Positions 35,379-43,502 of a stretch of DNA of 64,000 nucleotides are shown here, one piece after another. Location: contig DATAZU010000041.1 of assembly GCA_036271875.1 (NCBI GenBank), positions 1 through 64,000 on the forward strand. Direction: 5' to 3'. The notes under the pieces were generated by a model. That model was not told the origin of the DNA. It ran no database searches and saw only the letters and a list, made by a program, of their open reading frames with translations. The position numbers and the translations under genes were made by a program. The stretch's first letter is position 1, and the number at the start of each line of letters is the position of its first letter. This DNA is from Galbitalea sp036271875 (GTDB lineage Bacteria > Actinomycetota > Actinomycetes > Actinomycetales > Microbacteriaceae).

Positions 35379-36542
35379 ATGCGTATTGTTGTTGTTGGTG
35401 CCGGCATCGCCGGACTTGGTTTTGCATGGTGGGCCCGGCGATCCGGATTTGATGTGACTCTCGTCGACTCGGCTCGACGATTTGAGGCGCGCGGTCACTA
35501 CGTCGCGCTGAAGGCCGCAGGAGTCGAAGTCGTTCGCGAAATGGGGCTGGAAGAGGCGTGCCGGCGGCGGCAGGCCTCGTTCGATTCAACCCACATCATG
35601 CGAGCGGATGGTCGGCCGCTTCGCACCCTCGCAACCGACGAATCCGATGCGAACCTGGGTGGCTACATCCTGTTCCGCCGATCGGAACTGCACGAAGCGC
35701 TCTACGACGCGGTCACGACCGATACTCCCGTGCGCTTCGGCACGAAGCTGACGAGTGTCGAGCACGAAGGCGACGAGGTCATCGCCGGCCTGTCTGATGG
35801 CTCGTCCATTCGGGCTGACCTTATCGTCGGCGCCGATGGCATTCACTCGGATGTCCGCCGGCTCACCTTTGGCGAAGGCTTCACGCATCGCCTCGGCGGT
35901 CACTACGTTGGCATGACCCTCGACTACAAGCACGGCCTCGCGACCGACGCGGACGACGCTTACTTCGGCGTCGGCCAGATGGCCGCGCTCATGCCGACCG
36001 ATGCGACCCGTGTCTCGGCGATCCTGTACATTGGCGACGCGTTCGGTCAGGTGCCGTCCGGCGACGAACTCATTCCATTCCTGCGATCGGTGTACGCGGA
36101 CTTCGCCCAGCCAGTCCGCGACGTTCTCGACCGCCTCACGCCCGAGAGCTACCTGTTCTCCGATGACATCGCCCAGGTACGGATGCCTCACATCGTCAGC
36201 AACCGGGTCGCCCTCATCGGGGATGCGGCCCATAGCCCGACGTTCATGTCTGGCATGGGCAGCGCACTCGCTCTGCAGGATGCGCGCTGCCTCGCGGGGT
36301 CGCTTGCGAACAAAGACGTGACGGTGGCGCTTGCCAGCTACGAGGGCACAATGCAGCCCATCGCACGCGAGTATGCGACGAGTGCCCGGCAGCTCGCGCC
36401 ATTCGTACTTCACCGATCCCGGTTCCGGGCTGCGCTACGAAACACGGTGACGCGGTTCACGCCATCGGGCATGCTGGACCAAGGAATTCGAAACTTTTAC
36501 CACGCAGAGGAGCCCGCTGACCTTGTCCCAGGAGATCGATGA
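35379..36542 (+). CDS. FAD-dependent aromatic monooxygenase-like protein
   Basis: A 387-residue group A flavoprotein monooxygenase homologue (p-hydroxybenzoate hydroxylase / TetX-like). The dinucleotide motif is VVVGAGIAGLGFAWW (residues 4-18), followed by DLIVGADGIHSDVR (the DG motif binding FAD and NAD(P)H) and RVALIGDAAHSPTFMSGMGS (the GD motif). It lacks extra C-terminal domains. Such enzymes hydroxylate aromatic rings or inactivate drugs; the substrate is unknown. Its 3' end overlaps a GbsR/MarR-type regulator gene by 20 nt, and an operator-like repeat covers its promoter, so the pair looks like an inducible detoxification operon. Confidence 0.88.
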   Translation: MRIVVVGAGIAGLGFAWWARRSGFDVTLVDSARRFEARGHYVALKAAGVEVVREMGLEEACRRRQASFDSTHIMRADGRPLRTLATDESDANLGGYILFRRSELHEALYDAVTTDTPVRFGTKLTSVEHEGDEVIAGLSDGSSIRADLIVGADGIHSDVRRLTFGEGFTHRLGGHYVGMTLDYKHGLATDADDAYFGVGQMAALMPTDATRVSAILYIGDAFGQVPSGDELIPFLRSVYADFAQPVRDVLDRLTPESYLFSDDIAQVRMPHIVSNRVALIGDAAHSPTFMSGMGSALALQDARCLAGSLANKDVTVALASYEGTMQPIAREYATSARQLAPFVLHRSRFRAALRNTVTRFTPSGMLDQGIRNFYHAEEPADLVPGDR

Positions 36543-36975
36543 TTTCGTTGAGCGCGCCGGCCTCGTTTTTGAAGACGAGGGGATGCCGCGGATGGCCGGG
36601 CGCATCCTCGGGTTTCTCATGGTCAGCGAGCCGCGCCAGCAATCCATCCCCGGCTTGATCGAAGCCCTAGGCGCCAGCAGCGGTTCGGTCAGCACGATGA
36701 CCCGATATCTGGAGCGACAGGGCTATATCGAGCGGGTCAGCATCAGGGGCGATCGCAAGGACTACTTCGCACTGCGCGGTGACATGCCGGCCGAGATCCT
36801 GAACGCGGCGTCGCAGAGCATGCGGCGGCTGTCGGCGTTGTTCGAGCGCGGTGCCCAGCTATCGGATGCCAGGCACGCCGAGCTCACCGACGCACAGGAC
36901 CTGTTTGCCTTCCTGGAAGGCGAATACCCGACGCTCATCGAGCGATGGCGCGCGCAGAGGAAGCCGGCGGGGTAG
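36523..36975 (+). CDS. GbsR/MarR-type transcriptional regulator
   Basis: A 150-residue winged-helix protein. It starts SQEIDDFVERAGLVFEDEGM, as GbsR-like proteins do. The helix-turn-helix lies around residues 45-75 (LIEALGASSGSVSTMTRYLE), followed by the wing VSIRGDRKDYFAL and a C-terminal dimerisation helix. The start is TTG at 36523 inside the monooxygenase gene, with AGAGGAG 10 nt upstream. Coupling to the monooxygenase and the inverted repeat upstream of that gene suggest that it controls its own operon, probably released by the monooxygenase substrate. The ligand cannot be named from sequence. Confidence 0.85.
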   Translation: MSQEIDDFVERAGLVFEDEGMPRMAGRILGFLMVSEPRQQSIPGLIEALGASSGSVSTMTRYLERQGYIERVSIRGDRKDYFALRGDMPAEILNAASQSMRRLSALFERGAQLSDARHAELTDAQDLFAFLEGEYPTLIERWRAQRKPAG

Positions 36976-36996
36976 GCGCCTCATCCCGTCAACTCC

Positions 36997-38883
36997 TCAT
37001 CCCGTCAACTCAAGGACGGTGCCCTCGGGTGAGAACGGCGGGAGGGTGATGCCGGGCAGCGACCACGCGGTGAAGGACGGCCCCGTGCCGCGAAGCACAA
37101 GACCGATAGCGGGATCGAACTCGGCTGAGCCCGGTCCAAACAGGAGGGTGTGCGGGCCGGCGACAGCGTTGGCCGCGAGTGACAGCTCATAGTCGCCACG
37201 GGCCGCAACCAGCAGGATGCACTCCGTCGCACTCTCGCGCGCGTAAACGAGCACATCATCGGAGGCGTGCAGCCAGCGGATTCCCCCCGAGTTCAACACC
37301 TCGTGGTCACGCCGCAGGTGGATCAGAGACGAGTAGAGGTCGATGCTCGCTGCAGCAGCATCCTCCGTGTCCCAGGGAATAGGCGTGCGCGACTCCTCGC
37401 CGTCGTCGCCGACCAAACCGAATTCGTCACCGGCGAAGACCACCGGGATGCCCGGCATCGTCACCGACATTCCGAGCGCCACAGGGACGGTCCCCGGGGC
37501 TGCAGCTGTCAGAAATCGCGGGGTGTCGTGGGTGTCGAGCGCGTTCATCGTCCGCAGCCGAACCCGCCACGGGAAACCCGCGGCGAACAACTTGTGCGCC
37601 TCGAATACCTCACTGCCGGTGTAGGTCGGGATCGTGCCGAACGGCAGCCCGAAATAACTCGATTCGCGCTGCCCGGTCGACAACCAACCCCAGATCGGAC
37701 GCGTGAAGTTCGTATAGGTCATTGCGCCGTGCCACGCGTCACCCTGGAAGTCGCTCGCCGCGTCGTTGGTCGACTCGCCGAGCAGCAGGGTATCCGGGTT
37801 GATCGCGATCATCGTTGCTCGGATGATCCGCCGAACCTCAGCGTTGAGGTCCTGGTCGAGATAGCGCCCCGTCATGTTCGCGACATCAATCCGCCACCCG
37901 TCGAGGTTGTACGGCGGCTTGAGCCACTTCGCCACGACCGAGTCCGATCCGTCGATGAACCGCTTCCGCAGCTCGGGCGAGTTCCAATTGAATTTAGGCA
38001 AGCTCGGCACACCGAGCCATGACACGTACGATCTTTGCTCGGGATCGAGCCAGTAGTAGAAGGCACTCTCCGGGGTACCGGGATGCTGATGGGATGCGAC
38101 GAACCACTCGTGTGCGTCCCCGGAGTGATTCGAGGTCAGGTCTCCGATCACGTGCATCCCGCGCCTGTGCGCTGCCTCGATCAGCGAGATGTACGCCGCA
38201 TCCCCGCCGAGCAGCGGATCGACTTCAGAGAATGACAGCGCGTCGTAGCGATGGTTTGATCGAGCGGGAAAAACCGGGGTCAGGTAGATCAGGTTGACGC
38301 CGAGCTTGTCCAGATGGTCGAGGTGCTCCTCAATACCAAGCAGGTCGCCGCCATAGAACTGGGTCGCCGTCGATGGACCGATATGGATGACCGGGTCGCT
38401 CCACTCGGCTGCCTCGACCCACGAAGGCAGTGGACGCTCATCCGCCTGCCCGCTGCGGGCGAAGCGGTCCGGAAAGATCTGGTACATCACACTGGATGCC
38501 GACCAGTTCGGCGCCGGCGCGAACGTGACGAGTTTGAAATCCTCGGTGTCGAGCGTCTCGATCGTGTGGACACCCGTCGCGTTGACCCATAGATTGCGCC
38601 CGTCACCCATCCTGATGAGGAACCGATAGCCGTGCACCGGGTTCTCGATCTGGAGCTCGGCCTCCCACCAGTCCCAGCCGTCGATGGTGGTGACGAGCGA
38701 TGCGACCGCGAAACGCGGCTCGTGATCCGGATTGGACCGGGTGCGAACCGCACTCACAACCCCGAACTCGTGCGGGATGCGGATGCGAACGCGAACCAGG
38801 TCGCCGAGAGCCGGAGCGATACTCGAGACGAAGAGTGGAGAGCCGTCGTGGTGGGGTTCACGCAGCGAGCCGTCGGTTGCCAT
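36997..38883 (-). CDS. GH13 glycosidase, neopullulanase-like
   Basis: A 628-residue family 13 glycoside hydrolase. An N-terminal beta-sandwich (about residues 15-125, ending FAPAPNW) resembles the CBM34-type domain of neopullulanases and cyclomaltodextrinases. The catalytic barrel shows MYQIFPDRFARSG, HVIGDLTSNHSG, the nucleophile in GWRIDVANMTG, the acid in LLLGESTND and the third acid in LDTHDTPRF. A C-terminal beta domain follows. Such enzymes cut short maltooligosaccharides, cyclodextrins or pullulan in the cytoplasm; there is no signal peptide. It is divergent from an alpha-glucosidase gene across 71 bp that contain a perfect 8-bp palindrome, so both are probably regulated together. Confidence 0.9.
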   Translation of the reverse strand: MATDGSLREPHHDGSPLFVSSIAPALGDLVRVRIRIPHEFGVVSAVRTRSNPDHEPRFAVASLVTTIDGWDWWEAELQIENPVHGYRFLIRMGDGRNLWVNATGVHTIETLDTEDFKLVTFAPAPNWSASSVMYQIFPDRFARSGQADERPLPSWVEAAEWSDPVIHIGPSTATQFYGGDLLGIEEHLDHLDKLGVNLIYLTPVFPARSNHRYDALSFSEVDPLLGGDAAYISLIEAAHRRGMHVIGDLTSNHSGDAHEWFVASHQHPGTPESAFYYWLDPEQRSYVSWLGVPSLPKFNWNSPELRKRFIDGSDSVVAKWLKPPYNLDGWRIDVANMTGRYLDQDLNAEVRRIIRATMIAINPDTLLLGESTNDAASDFQGDAWHGAMTYTNFTRPIWGWLSTGQRESSYFGLPFGTIPTYTGSEVFEAHKLFAAGFPWRVRLRTMNALDTHDTPRFLTAAAPGTVPVALGMSVTMPGIPVVFAGDEFGLVGDDGEESRTPIPWDTEDAAAASIDLYSSLIHLRRDHEVLNSGGIRWLHASDDVLVYARESATECILLVAARGDYELSLAANAVAGPHTLLFGPGSAEFDPAIGLVLRGTGPSFTAWSLPGITLPPFSPEGTVLELTG

Positions 38884-38899
38884 GCATCGACCTTTTCAC

Positions 38900-38918
38900 A
38901 TCCGACGCACCGTCGGAT
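38900..38918. promoter_or_regulatory. Perfect palindrome between GH13 genes
   Basis: ATCCGACG, three bases, CGTCGGAT. It sits in the 71-bp divergent intergenic region of the two glycosidase genes and would be an operator for a dimeric repressor such as a LacI-type protein. No such regulator gene is adjacent. Confidence 0.55.
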
Positions 38919-38942
38919 TTCGTCTCGATTACAACTCGGTCA

Positions 38943-38948
38943 TAGGGT
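38943..38948 (+). promoter_or_regulatory. Leaderless -10 hexamer, alpha-glucosidase
   Basis: TAGGGT followed by exactly 6 nt and the GTG start at 38955. Confidence 0.5.
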
Positions 38949-38954
38949 CATGGC

Positions 38955-40655
38955 GTGAGTGCAGCATCCGCGCGGTCCGGACAGTGGTGGCGCAGCGCCG
39001 TCATCTATCAGATCTACCCTCGATCATTTGCCGACTCCAATGGAGACGGGATGGGCGACCTGCCCGGAATTGCCGCCAGACTGCCGCAGCTCGACGATCT
39101 CCACCTCGACGCCATCTGGCTCTCGCCCTTCTTTCCCTCACCGCAGAAGGACGCCGGCTATGACGTCGCCGACTACTGCGATGTCGATCCGCGCTTTGGA
39201 ACACTCGCCGACTTCGACGGCCTGCTCGCGGAAGCGCACCGCCTCGAGCTGCGCGTGCTCATCGACCTTGTCCCCAACCACACCTCGAGTGAGCACGAGT
39301 GGTTCACGGCGGCAATCGCCGCCGGTCCCGGCAGTGTCGAGCGCTCGCACTATCTTTTTCGCGACGGCAAAGGGCCGGCGGGCGATCTACCACCGAACAA
39401 CTGGCAGTCAACCTTCGGCGGCCCGGCCTGGGAACGAGTCACAGCACCCGACGGCACACCGGAGCAGTGGTACCTGCACCTGTTTGATGTCTCCCAGCCC
39501 GACCTCAACTGGACCAGCGAGTGGGTGCGCGAGCAGTTCCGCGAGATCCTCCGGTTCTGGCTTCGACGCGGCGTTGACGGATTCCGAGTGGATGTCGCGC
39601 ACGGCCTGGTGAAGAAGGAGGGGCTGCCCGACTTCACGCCGCCCGTACCCGGCTCGATCGCAGCAAACGCGCCGGTCGACTATCCATACTGGGCGCAGCC
39701 CGGGGTTCACGAGATCTACCGGGACTGGCACGAGATCGTGGCGAGCTTCGGTGCCGACCGCATCCTCTGCGCGGAAGCCTGGGTCGAACCCCTGAGCAAG
39801 CTGGCCGACTGGGTGCGGCCGGATGAGATGCAGCAGGCGTTCAACTTCACGTTTCTGGAGGCACAGTGGTCTGCCAAGGCCATTCGCGCCGCGATCAATG
39901 ACTCGACCGAGGCGTTCGACAGGGTCGGCGCCGCAACCACATGGGTCTTGTCGAACCACGATGTCATCCGGCACGCGTCGAGGCTGGGGTTGAATCCTCC
40001 GCCACCGCAAGGGACTGGCATTGGACCTGCGACGGAGCCGAAGCCGAATGCGGCGCTCGGCCTCCAGCGTGCACGCGCGGAAACGCTTCTGATGCTCGCG
40101 CTACCGGGTGCCGCGTACCTCTATCAGGGCGAAGAGCTCGGTCTTCCCGAGGACGACGAGATCCCGGATGCCGACCGCGAGGACCCGAGCTTCTTCCGCA
40201 ATCCGAGCCCGACCTACTACGGCCGGGATGGATGCCGCGTGCCGATCCCGTGGGAAGCGGACGCTCCCGCATACGGATTCTCCCCCACCGGCAAGAGTTG
40301 GTTACCTCAGCCCAAGGAGTGGGCGCGTTTTGCCCGCGACCGTCAACCGGTCGCGCCGGGCAACGACAACACGCTGTCGCTCTACAGCTGGGCGCTCGAA
40401 CTGCGACGGGTCAACCAACTGGGCACGAGCACGCTCACCTGGCTGGACGGATACGGGCCGGACGTCATTGCCTTCGGCCTCACGACCGACCGGTACCGCA
40501 ACTTCAGAGTGATCATGAACTTCGGCTCCACAGCCGTTCCCCTCGAGTCGGGTCGGCTGCTGGTGCACAGCGAGGAGCCATGGGCGTTACGACCGCTCAC
40601 CGAACTGCAGCCGAACACGACGGTCTGGATGACAGAGCACGACGATCCGCTCTAG
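38955..40655 (+). CDS. GH13 alpha-glucosidase
   Basis: A 566-residue oligo-1,6-glucosidase/alpha-glucosidase-type enzyme (GH13 subfamily 30-like). VIYQIYPRSFADSNGDGMGD opens the barrel; IDLVPNHTSSEH is conserved region I, DGFRVDVAHG holds the nucleophile, CAEAWVE the acid/base, and VLSNHDVIRHA the third acid. A GxGDLPGI calcium-like loop is present and the C-terminal beta domain ends VWMTEHDDPL. It hydrolyses terminal alpha-glucosides of maltose-type sugars in the cytoplasm. It is divergent from the neopullulanase-like gene, which would supply its substrates. Its TAG stop overlaps the TAG of the convergent M23 gene by sharing CTAG. Confidence 0.93.
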   Translation: MSAASARSGQWWRSAVIYQIYPRSFADSNGDGMGDLPGIAARLPQLDDLHLDAIWLSPFFPSPQKDAGYDVADYCDVDPRFGTLADFDGLLAEAHRLELRVLIDLVPNHTSSEHEWFTAAIAAGPGSVERSHYLFRDGKGPAGDLPPNNWQSTFGGPAWERVTAPDGTPEQWYLHLFDVSQPDLNWTSEWVREQFREILRFWLRRGVDGFRVDVAHGLVKKEGLPDFTPPVPGSIAANAPVDYPYWAQPGVHEIYRDWHEIVASFGADRILCAEAWVEPLSKLADWVRPDEMQQAFNFTFLEAQWSAKAIRAAINDSTEAFDRVGAATTWVLSNHDVIRHASRLGLNPPPPQGTGIGPATEPKPNAALGLQRARAETLLMLALPGAAYLYQGEELGLPEDDEIPDADREDPSFFRNPSPTYYGRDGCRVPIPWEADAPAYGFSPTGKSWLPQPKEWARFARDRQPVAPGNDNTLSLYSWALELRRVNQLGTSTLTWLDGYGPDVIAFGLTTDRYRNFRVIMNFGSTAVPLESGRLLVHSEEPWALRPLTELQPNTTVWMTEHDDPL

Positions 40656-41545
40656 TGCGCGGTATTGGCCTTCAGCCAGACGAACGAGTCGACCGCGGTG
40701 CCGTCAATGTCGATCTCGAAGTCGAGGTGGGGCCCGGTTGACTCGCCCGTTGATCCGGTGAGTCCAATGAGTTCGCCCTCGGTGATCACGTCGCCAACCT
40801 GCACGGTTTCGGAATCGGCCGTGAGGTGTGCGTAGATGCTGCTGAACTGCTTGCCGTTGATGTCGTGGGAAATCTCGACGTACTGACCATAGGATCCGGC
40901 AAGCTCACTCGCGGTGACCACTCCCGCAGCAACCGCGAAGACGGGAGCCTTGTCTCCGGTATCGAAGTCGGTTCCGCGATGGAAGGTCGAGCACCCGGGA
41001 CATGGCGCGGCGCGAGATCCGAACGGTGAATTGATCGGCACCGGATAGTTGAACGGCCAGCGGATGATGCCCGAGTTGTTGACGGTGTAGTCCAGGCCGC
41101 CGACCTGCATCGCATACAACTCGGTGGCAGTCAGTCCCTGCACGGAACTACGATCGACCGCCGGCTCCTTGCCCGGAGCTGAGGTGAGCTTCTGGCCGTT
41201 GACCGTCGCGTTCGAGGCCGAGTGCGTGACGGATGCTGTGGCCGGACCGCCGGAGAACAACAGCGGAGAACCGACGATCGAGAAGGCAAATGCGGCCGCG
41301 AGCGCGAGCGCCACAACGGAGACGATGCCGCTCCAGATCCGCCGACCGACCGATTTCTTCGCCTTCGGACCGCCGGGTGGACGGACGTTCACCGAACTCT
41401 TCATGGCGGCGCGCGCCTTGCGGTCCGTGGCCGCCCGACGGCGAGCTGCTCGTCGAGATCGACCCGTCGACTTCTCGCGCAGGTCACGGCGCCGAGGGTG
41501 CTGGGTGTCGAGAGCGAGCTGTTCAAATGGGTCGAAATTCGACAC
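40652..41545 (-). CDS. M23-family peptidase homologue with altered active site
   Basis: A 297-residue membrane-anchored LytM-type protein. Residues 1-68 are basic and cytoplasmic, 70-92 form a membrane helix, and a linker leads to the M23 domain (about 165-292). The zinc ligands H189 and D193 (FHRGTDFD) and the general-base region YAH (H240) are present, but the usual HxH is GPHLDFE: H273 then D275. Loss of the second histidine is a mark of non-catalytic, activator-type LytM proteins, though Asp can in principle ligate zinc. It would act on or near the cell wall. GTG has AAAGGAG 6 nt upstream. It is convergent with the alpha-glucosidase gene. Confidence 0.9.
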   Translation of the reverse strand: MSNFDPFEQLALDTQHPRRRDLREKSTGRSRRAARRRAATDRKARAAMKSSVNVRPPGGPKAKKSVGRRIWSGIVSVVALALAAAFAFSIVGSPLLFSGGPATASVTHSASNATVNGQKLTSAPGKEPAVDRSSVQGLTATELYAMQVGGLDYTVNNSGIIRWPFNYPVPINSPFGSRAAPCPGCSTFHRGTDFDTGDKAPVFAVAAGVVTASELAGSYGQYVEISHDINGKQFSSIYAHLTADSETVQVGDVITEGELIGLTGSTGESTGPHLDFEIDIDGTAVDSFVWLKANTAH

Positions 41546-41742
41546 CGCAGCTCCTTTCTCGACACGATTCGTATGTCACGAACGGCGGTATTGGACGGTC
41601 CGTAGTGACGTGATCAAAAGTCACGAACGGGTAACGGACCCCCAAAGCTTATCCGCATGCATGGAATAGGCCAAGTCACCCCTTCGGGCGGCGTGGCGGT
41701 AGACAGAGCTGTGTGCTCCCGGGGGCGACTCCCGGGTGCTGT

Positions 41743-41748
41743 TAGCGT
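41743..41748 (+). promoter_or_regulatory. Leaderless -10 hexamer, EamA gene
   Basis: TAGCGT followed by 6 nt and GTG at 41755, preceded by a CCCGGG/CCCGGG self-complementary pair in the upstream 30 bp. Confidence 0.5.
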
Positions 41749-41754
41749 CGCTTC

Positions 41755-42660
41755 GTGACTACCAACGCCGCGGACCGCGCACCGGCGCGACTCGGCGCAT
41801 CCGGCCTCGTAGTGCTCGGCTTGCTGTGCCAGGAACTCGGCGCTGCGATCGCGGTGACGCTGTTTCCCGCGGTCGGGTCCGCCGGGATGGTGTTGCTGCG
41901 GCTGGTGTTCTCCGCGATCATCCTGCTTCTCGTGTTTCGGCCGTCGGTTCGGCGGCGAAGCCGTGGCGACTGGCTGACCGTGATCGGATTCGGACTCGTG
42001 CTCGCGATCATGAACGCGTTCTTCTACACCTCGCTGTTGTCCGTCCCGCTGGGCATCGCGGTCACGATCGAGCTGCTCGGCCCGCTCGTGCTCTCGGTGG
42101 TGATCAGCCGTCGGCCATCCGCCTGGCTATGGGCGGCACTCGCGCTGGCGGGAGTCGCGCTGCTCGGCTCGGGAGGATTCACGACGCATTTCACGCTCGT
42201 CGGCGTGTTATTTGCTGCGGCAGCGGGCGGGATGTGGGTCTGCTACATCCTGCTCTCCGCGCGCACGGGTCGGCGCTTCTCGCGACTGGACGGGCTGGCG
42301 ATCGCCATGACCATCGGCTCCGTCGCGATTGCCCCGATCGGTATCGTCACGGCCGGGATGGCGCTGCTCACGTCCCGCGCTCTGCTGCTCGGGCTTGCGG
42401 TTGCAGTGCTGTCATCCGCCATCCCATACGGACTCGAGTTGATCGCGCTGCGGCGCCTGCACGCGGCTACGTTCTCGATCATCCTGAGCCTCGCACCAGC
42501 AATCGCGGCACTCGCCGGTCTCGTGGTGCTGGGGCAGGAACTGTCGTTACTCGGATGTATCGGCATCGGATGCGTTGTCGCCGCAAGCATTGGAGCGGTT
42601 GTGGTCGCCGCGCGGGCTCGGCCGAGCGCTGGCAAACTGGGGCAGGAACCGCTCGCCTGA
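41755..42660 (+). CDS. EamA-family (RhtA-like) exporter
   Basis: A 301-residue inner membrane protein with ten hydrophobic segments in two repeated halves of the drug/metabolite transporter type. AFFYTSLLSVPLGIAVTIEL in the first half and PYGLELIALRRLHAATFSII in the second are the matching EamA motifs. RhtA-like members export threonine and homoserine; others move different metabolites. The GTG at 41755 follows a TAGCGT hexamer by 6 nt and has no ribosome site, so a leaderless transcript is likely. The longer open frame starting at 41736 is a shadow of this gene. It is followed after 125 bp by a collagen-like protein gene. Confidence 0.9.
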   Translation: MTTNAADRAPARLGASGLVVLGLLCQELGAAIAVTLFPAVGSAGMVLLRLVFSAIILLLVFRPSVRRRSRGDWLTVIGFGLVLAIMNAFFYTSLLSVPLGIAVTIELLGPLVLSVVISRRPSAWLWAALALAGVALLGSGGFTTHFTLVGVLFAAAAGGMWVCYILLSARTGRRFSRLDGLAIAMTIGSVAIAPIGIVTAGMALLTSRALLLGLAVAVLSSAIPYGLELIALRRLHAATFSIILSLAPAIAALAGLVVLGQELSLLGCIGIGCVVAASIGAVVVAARARPSAGKLGQEPLA

Positions 42661-42785
42661 ACGATCGGGAGTCGAGAACTTGCGGCCGAATCGGCACGCG
42701 AGTCGTGACTATCGACGACGATGACGCCCGCTGGACAGCGATAGGCTCGCATTCGACGGCATCTGCCGAGCGGTGGAGGTCGGAA

Positions 42786-43502
42786 ATGCTTACCAGGAGT
42801 TTTGTTGTCATCGTCGGGGTGATCGTCGTGATCCTGGCGGTCGGCGGAAGCTGGACGGTTGACGCGCTGAGCGCATCCCACGCCACGCCAATCGCAACGG
42901 CAACGCCGATAGCCGGTGCCACCGGGAAGCAGGGCTCCGCGGGTAAGGACGGCGACAACGGTTCCGACGGAACAAACGGTGCCGCCGGATCGAATGGCGA
43001 TAACGGTGCCGCTGGCGCAACGGGGAAGGCCGGAACTAGCGGGAAAAACGGCGCCAACGGGATCAACGGGACGAACGGGACCAACGGACTCGCAGGCCCT
43101 CCCGGCGCAGACGGTGCCTCGGGCACGTCCGCTCCGACATTCAGCGCGATCATCCCGGCAGGATTGTCCCCTGCGGATCCAGGCGGTGAAATCGACTTTC
43201 CCGGGTCAATCACCGCCGTGCCTGCCGGGCCGGCTCTCGTTGGATTCTCCATCGAGCTGAACGCGACCATAGGAATCCAGGTCAGCTGTTCGATCGTCGA
43301 CGCCGCCGACTCCTCTATCGTGTACGGGTCTACGGCACTAATCAATCCCGGGGTTGGGACGTCGTTCGCGACATACGAGGTGACGCAGGTGGTCAACCTG
43401 CCCGCCGCAACCTCACTCGGCGTTGTGTGCAATCAGATGGCCGTGTTCCCGGTTGTCTACACGTTCCAGAACCTGTCGATCTACGCCATCTCGTTCGCTT
43501 AG
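42786..43502 (+). CDS. Collagen-like repeat surface protein
   Basis: A 238-residue protein with a membrane anchor or signal helix (residues 5-25), then 24 uninterrupted Gly-X-Y triplets (residues 44-115: GATGKQGSAGKDG onward, rich in Asn and Asp, one GPPG). A compact beta-rich C-terminal domain of about 120 residues follows, with two widely spaced cysteines that may form a disulfide. Bacterial collagen-like stalks form triple helices that display a C-terminal domain outside the cell. GGAGG lies before the ATG. No sortase motif or hydroxylation gene is visible. Its stop overlaps that of the convergent cyclase gene by 3 nt. Confidence 0.85.
   Translation: MLTRSFVVIVGVIVVILAVGGSWTVDALSASHATPIATATPIAGATGKQGSAGKDGDNGSDGTNGAAGSNGDNGAAGATGKAGTSGKNGANGINGTNGTNGLAGPPGADGASGTSAPTFSAIIPAGLSPADPGGEIDFPGSITAVPAGPALVGFSIELNATIGIQVSCSIVDAADSSIVYGSTALINPGVGTSFATYEVTQVVNLPAATSLGVVCNQMAVFPVVYTFQNLSIYAISFA

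Noticed and set aside
41736..42785. A long frame joining the EamA region to the collagen-like protein
   Set aside because: The part before 42786 is Arg-rich shadow of the EamA gene; the collagen-like protein has its own GGAGG site and signal helix at 42786.
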